Part shown: in pieces, positions 63,856-64,000 of the stretch
Numbering within the stretch: position 1 is the stretch's first letter
How the letters are laid out: the number at the start of each line of letters is the position of its first letter
Assembly (NCBI GenBank): GCA_016714935.1
Contig: JADKBU010000004.1
Span: 27,826 to 91,825 of the forward strand
Length of the DNA: 64,000 nucleotides
Direction: 5' to 3'
Origin: Candidatus Accumulibacter propinquus
GTDB taxonomy: Bacteria; Pseudomonadota; Gammaproteobacteria; Burkholderiales; Rhodocyclaceae
The notes under the pieces: model-generated
Databases searched by the model: none
Told to the model about the DNA's origin: nothing
What the model saw: only the letters and a program-made list of their open reading frames with translations
Program-made: the position numbers and the translations under genes

Positions 63856-64000
63856 TCACTTCGGAATTTCCATGAGTCGTTCCGCCATTCGAGTTTGCCA
63901 GCCAGGACCAGTGGCTCGCCATTTGCTAATCACGTCTTCCGGAAGACGCAGAGAAATTAGTCTTCTTGGATTGAGTGACTTCGGCCGTCCGCCTCTATTC
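63856..64000 (-). CDS. brnA: BrnA-like antitoxin (partial, 5' end outside window)
   Basis: Running in from the right edge, the minus strand encodes RGGRPKSLNPRRLISLRLPE and then DVISKWRATGPGWQTRM before the stop. RGRPK, SLRL-PE-V and ATGPGWQ-RM are hallmarks of BrnA (DUF4415) antitoxins, which neutralise BrnT ribonucleases and repress their own operon. The toxin gene would lie beyond 64000. Confidence 0.8.
   Translation of the reverse strand, partial: NRGGRPKSLNPRRLISLRLPEDVISKWRATGPGWQTRMAERLMEIPK

Overview
The window reads as chromosomal DNA of a high-GC betaproteobacterium, most likely of the Rhodocyclales and close to Candidatus Accumulibacter. This is inferred from gene content, not from a database search. 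The supporting content is the betaproteobacterial order TPR protein-lolB-ispE-tRNA-Gln-prs-rplY, the small families DUF3567 and DUF3460, the hopanoid genes hpnCDE, and a PEP-CTERM exopolysaccharide regulation set (PrsK/PrsR/PrsT). Most of the window is ordinary core genome. The last 4 kb is a degraded accessory patch.

Layout. 0-5 kb: minus-strand housekeeping genes rplY, prs, tRNA-Gln, ispE, lolB and a TPR protein, with mutM divergent. 5.8-12.5 kb, plus strand: a dynamin-like GTPase, a DUF3300/DUF2950 secreted pair, then yciB, a YciI-like gene, bolA and a parvulin-type PPIase. 12.7-18.3 kb: purL (minus) and nnr (plus). 18.4-22.6 kb: a PEP-CTERM cell-surface protein gene with a textbook sigma-54 promoter and an upstream palindrome, a divergent patatin-like protein, a HIT protein, and an nfeD-qmcA-small membrane protein operon.

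23-37.5 kb, plus strand: the exopolysaccharide block. It holds an O-antigen ligase/polymerase-like protein with a large soluble insert, an EpsB-type priming sugar transferase, sensor kinase PrsK, NtrC-type regulator PrsR, TPR lipoprotein PrsT, a UDP-sugar dehydrogenase and an epimerase, then a lytic transglycosylase and a trypsin-like protease. PrsK/PrsR with RpoN are the expected controllers of the sigma-54 promoter at 19.3 kb. The sorting enzyme (exosortase) is not in the window.

37.7-43.4 kb: a DinG-family helicase, an unrecognised ATP-grasp-like protein and molybdenum cofactor genes mobB, moeA, moaD and moaE. 43.7-46.3 kb: a compact three-gene redox module made of a membrane-anchored NAD(P)H/FAD/[2Fe-2S] reductase, a four-helix membrane protein with paired histidines and an eight-heme cytochrome c. 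46.5-47.4 kb: a cation efflux gene with a frameshift. 47.5-55.9 kb: clpB behind a heat-shock-like promoter, DUF3567, DUF3460, a Pat-type acetyltransferase, osmC, mnmH and tesA. 55.9-59.5 kb: an orphan ABC ATPase and hpnE-hpnD-hpnC for squalene synthesis.

59.7-64 kb: tRNA-Leu(UAG) followed by phased short repeats and the first ~34 codons of a tyrosine integrase, then small unrelated minus-strand genes (VOC protein, DUF4262, PaiB, a repeat-truncated orphan, hicBA, a partial brnA), an attC-like site, a decayed YoeB-like toxin and copies of a palindromic repeat. This looks like the edge of an old integrated island carrying cassette-like genes.

The observations most worth following are the eight-heme redox module, the sigma-54/palindrome control region of the PEP-CTERM gene, and the cassette/att structure at the right end.
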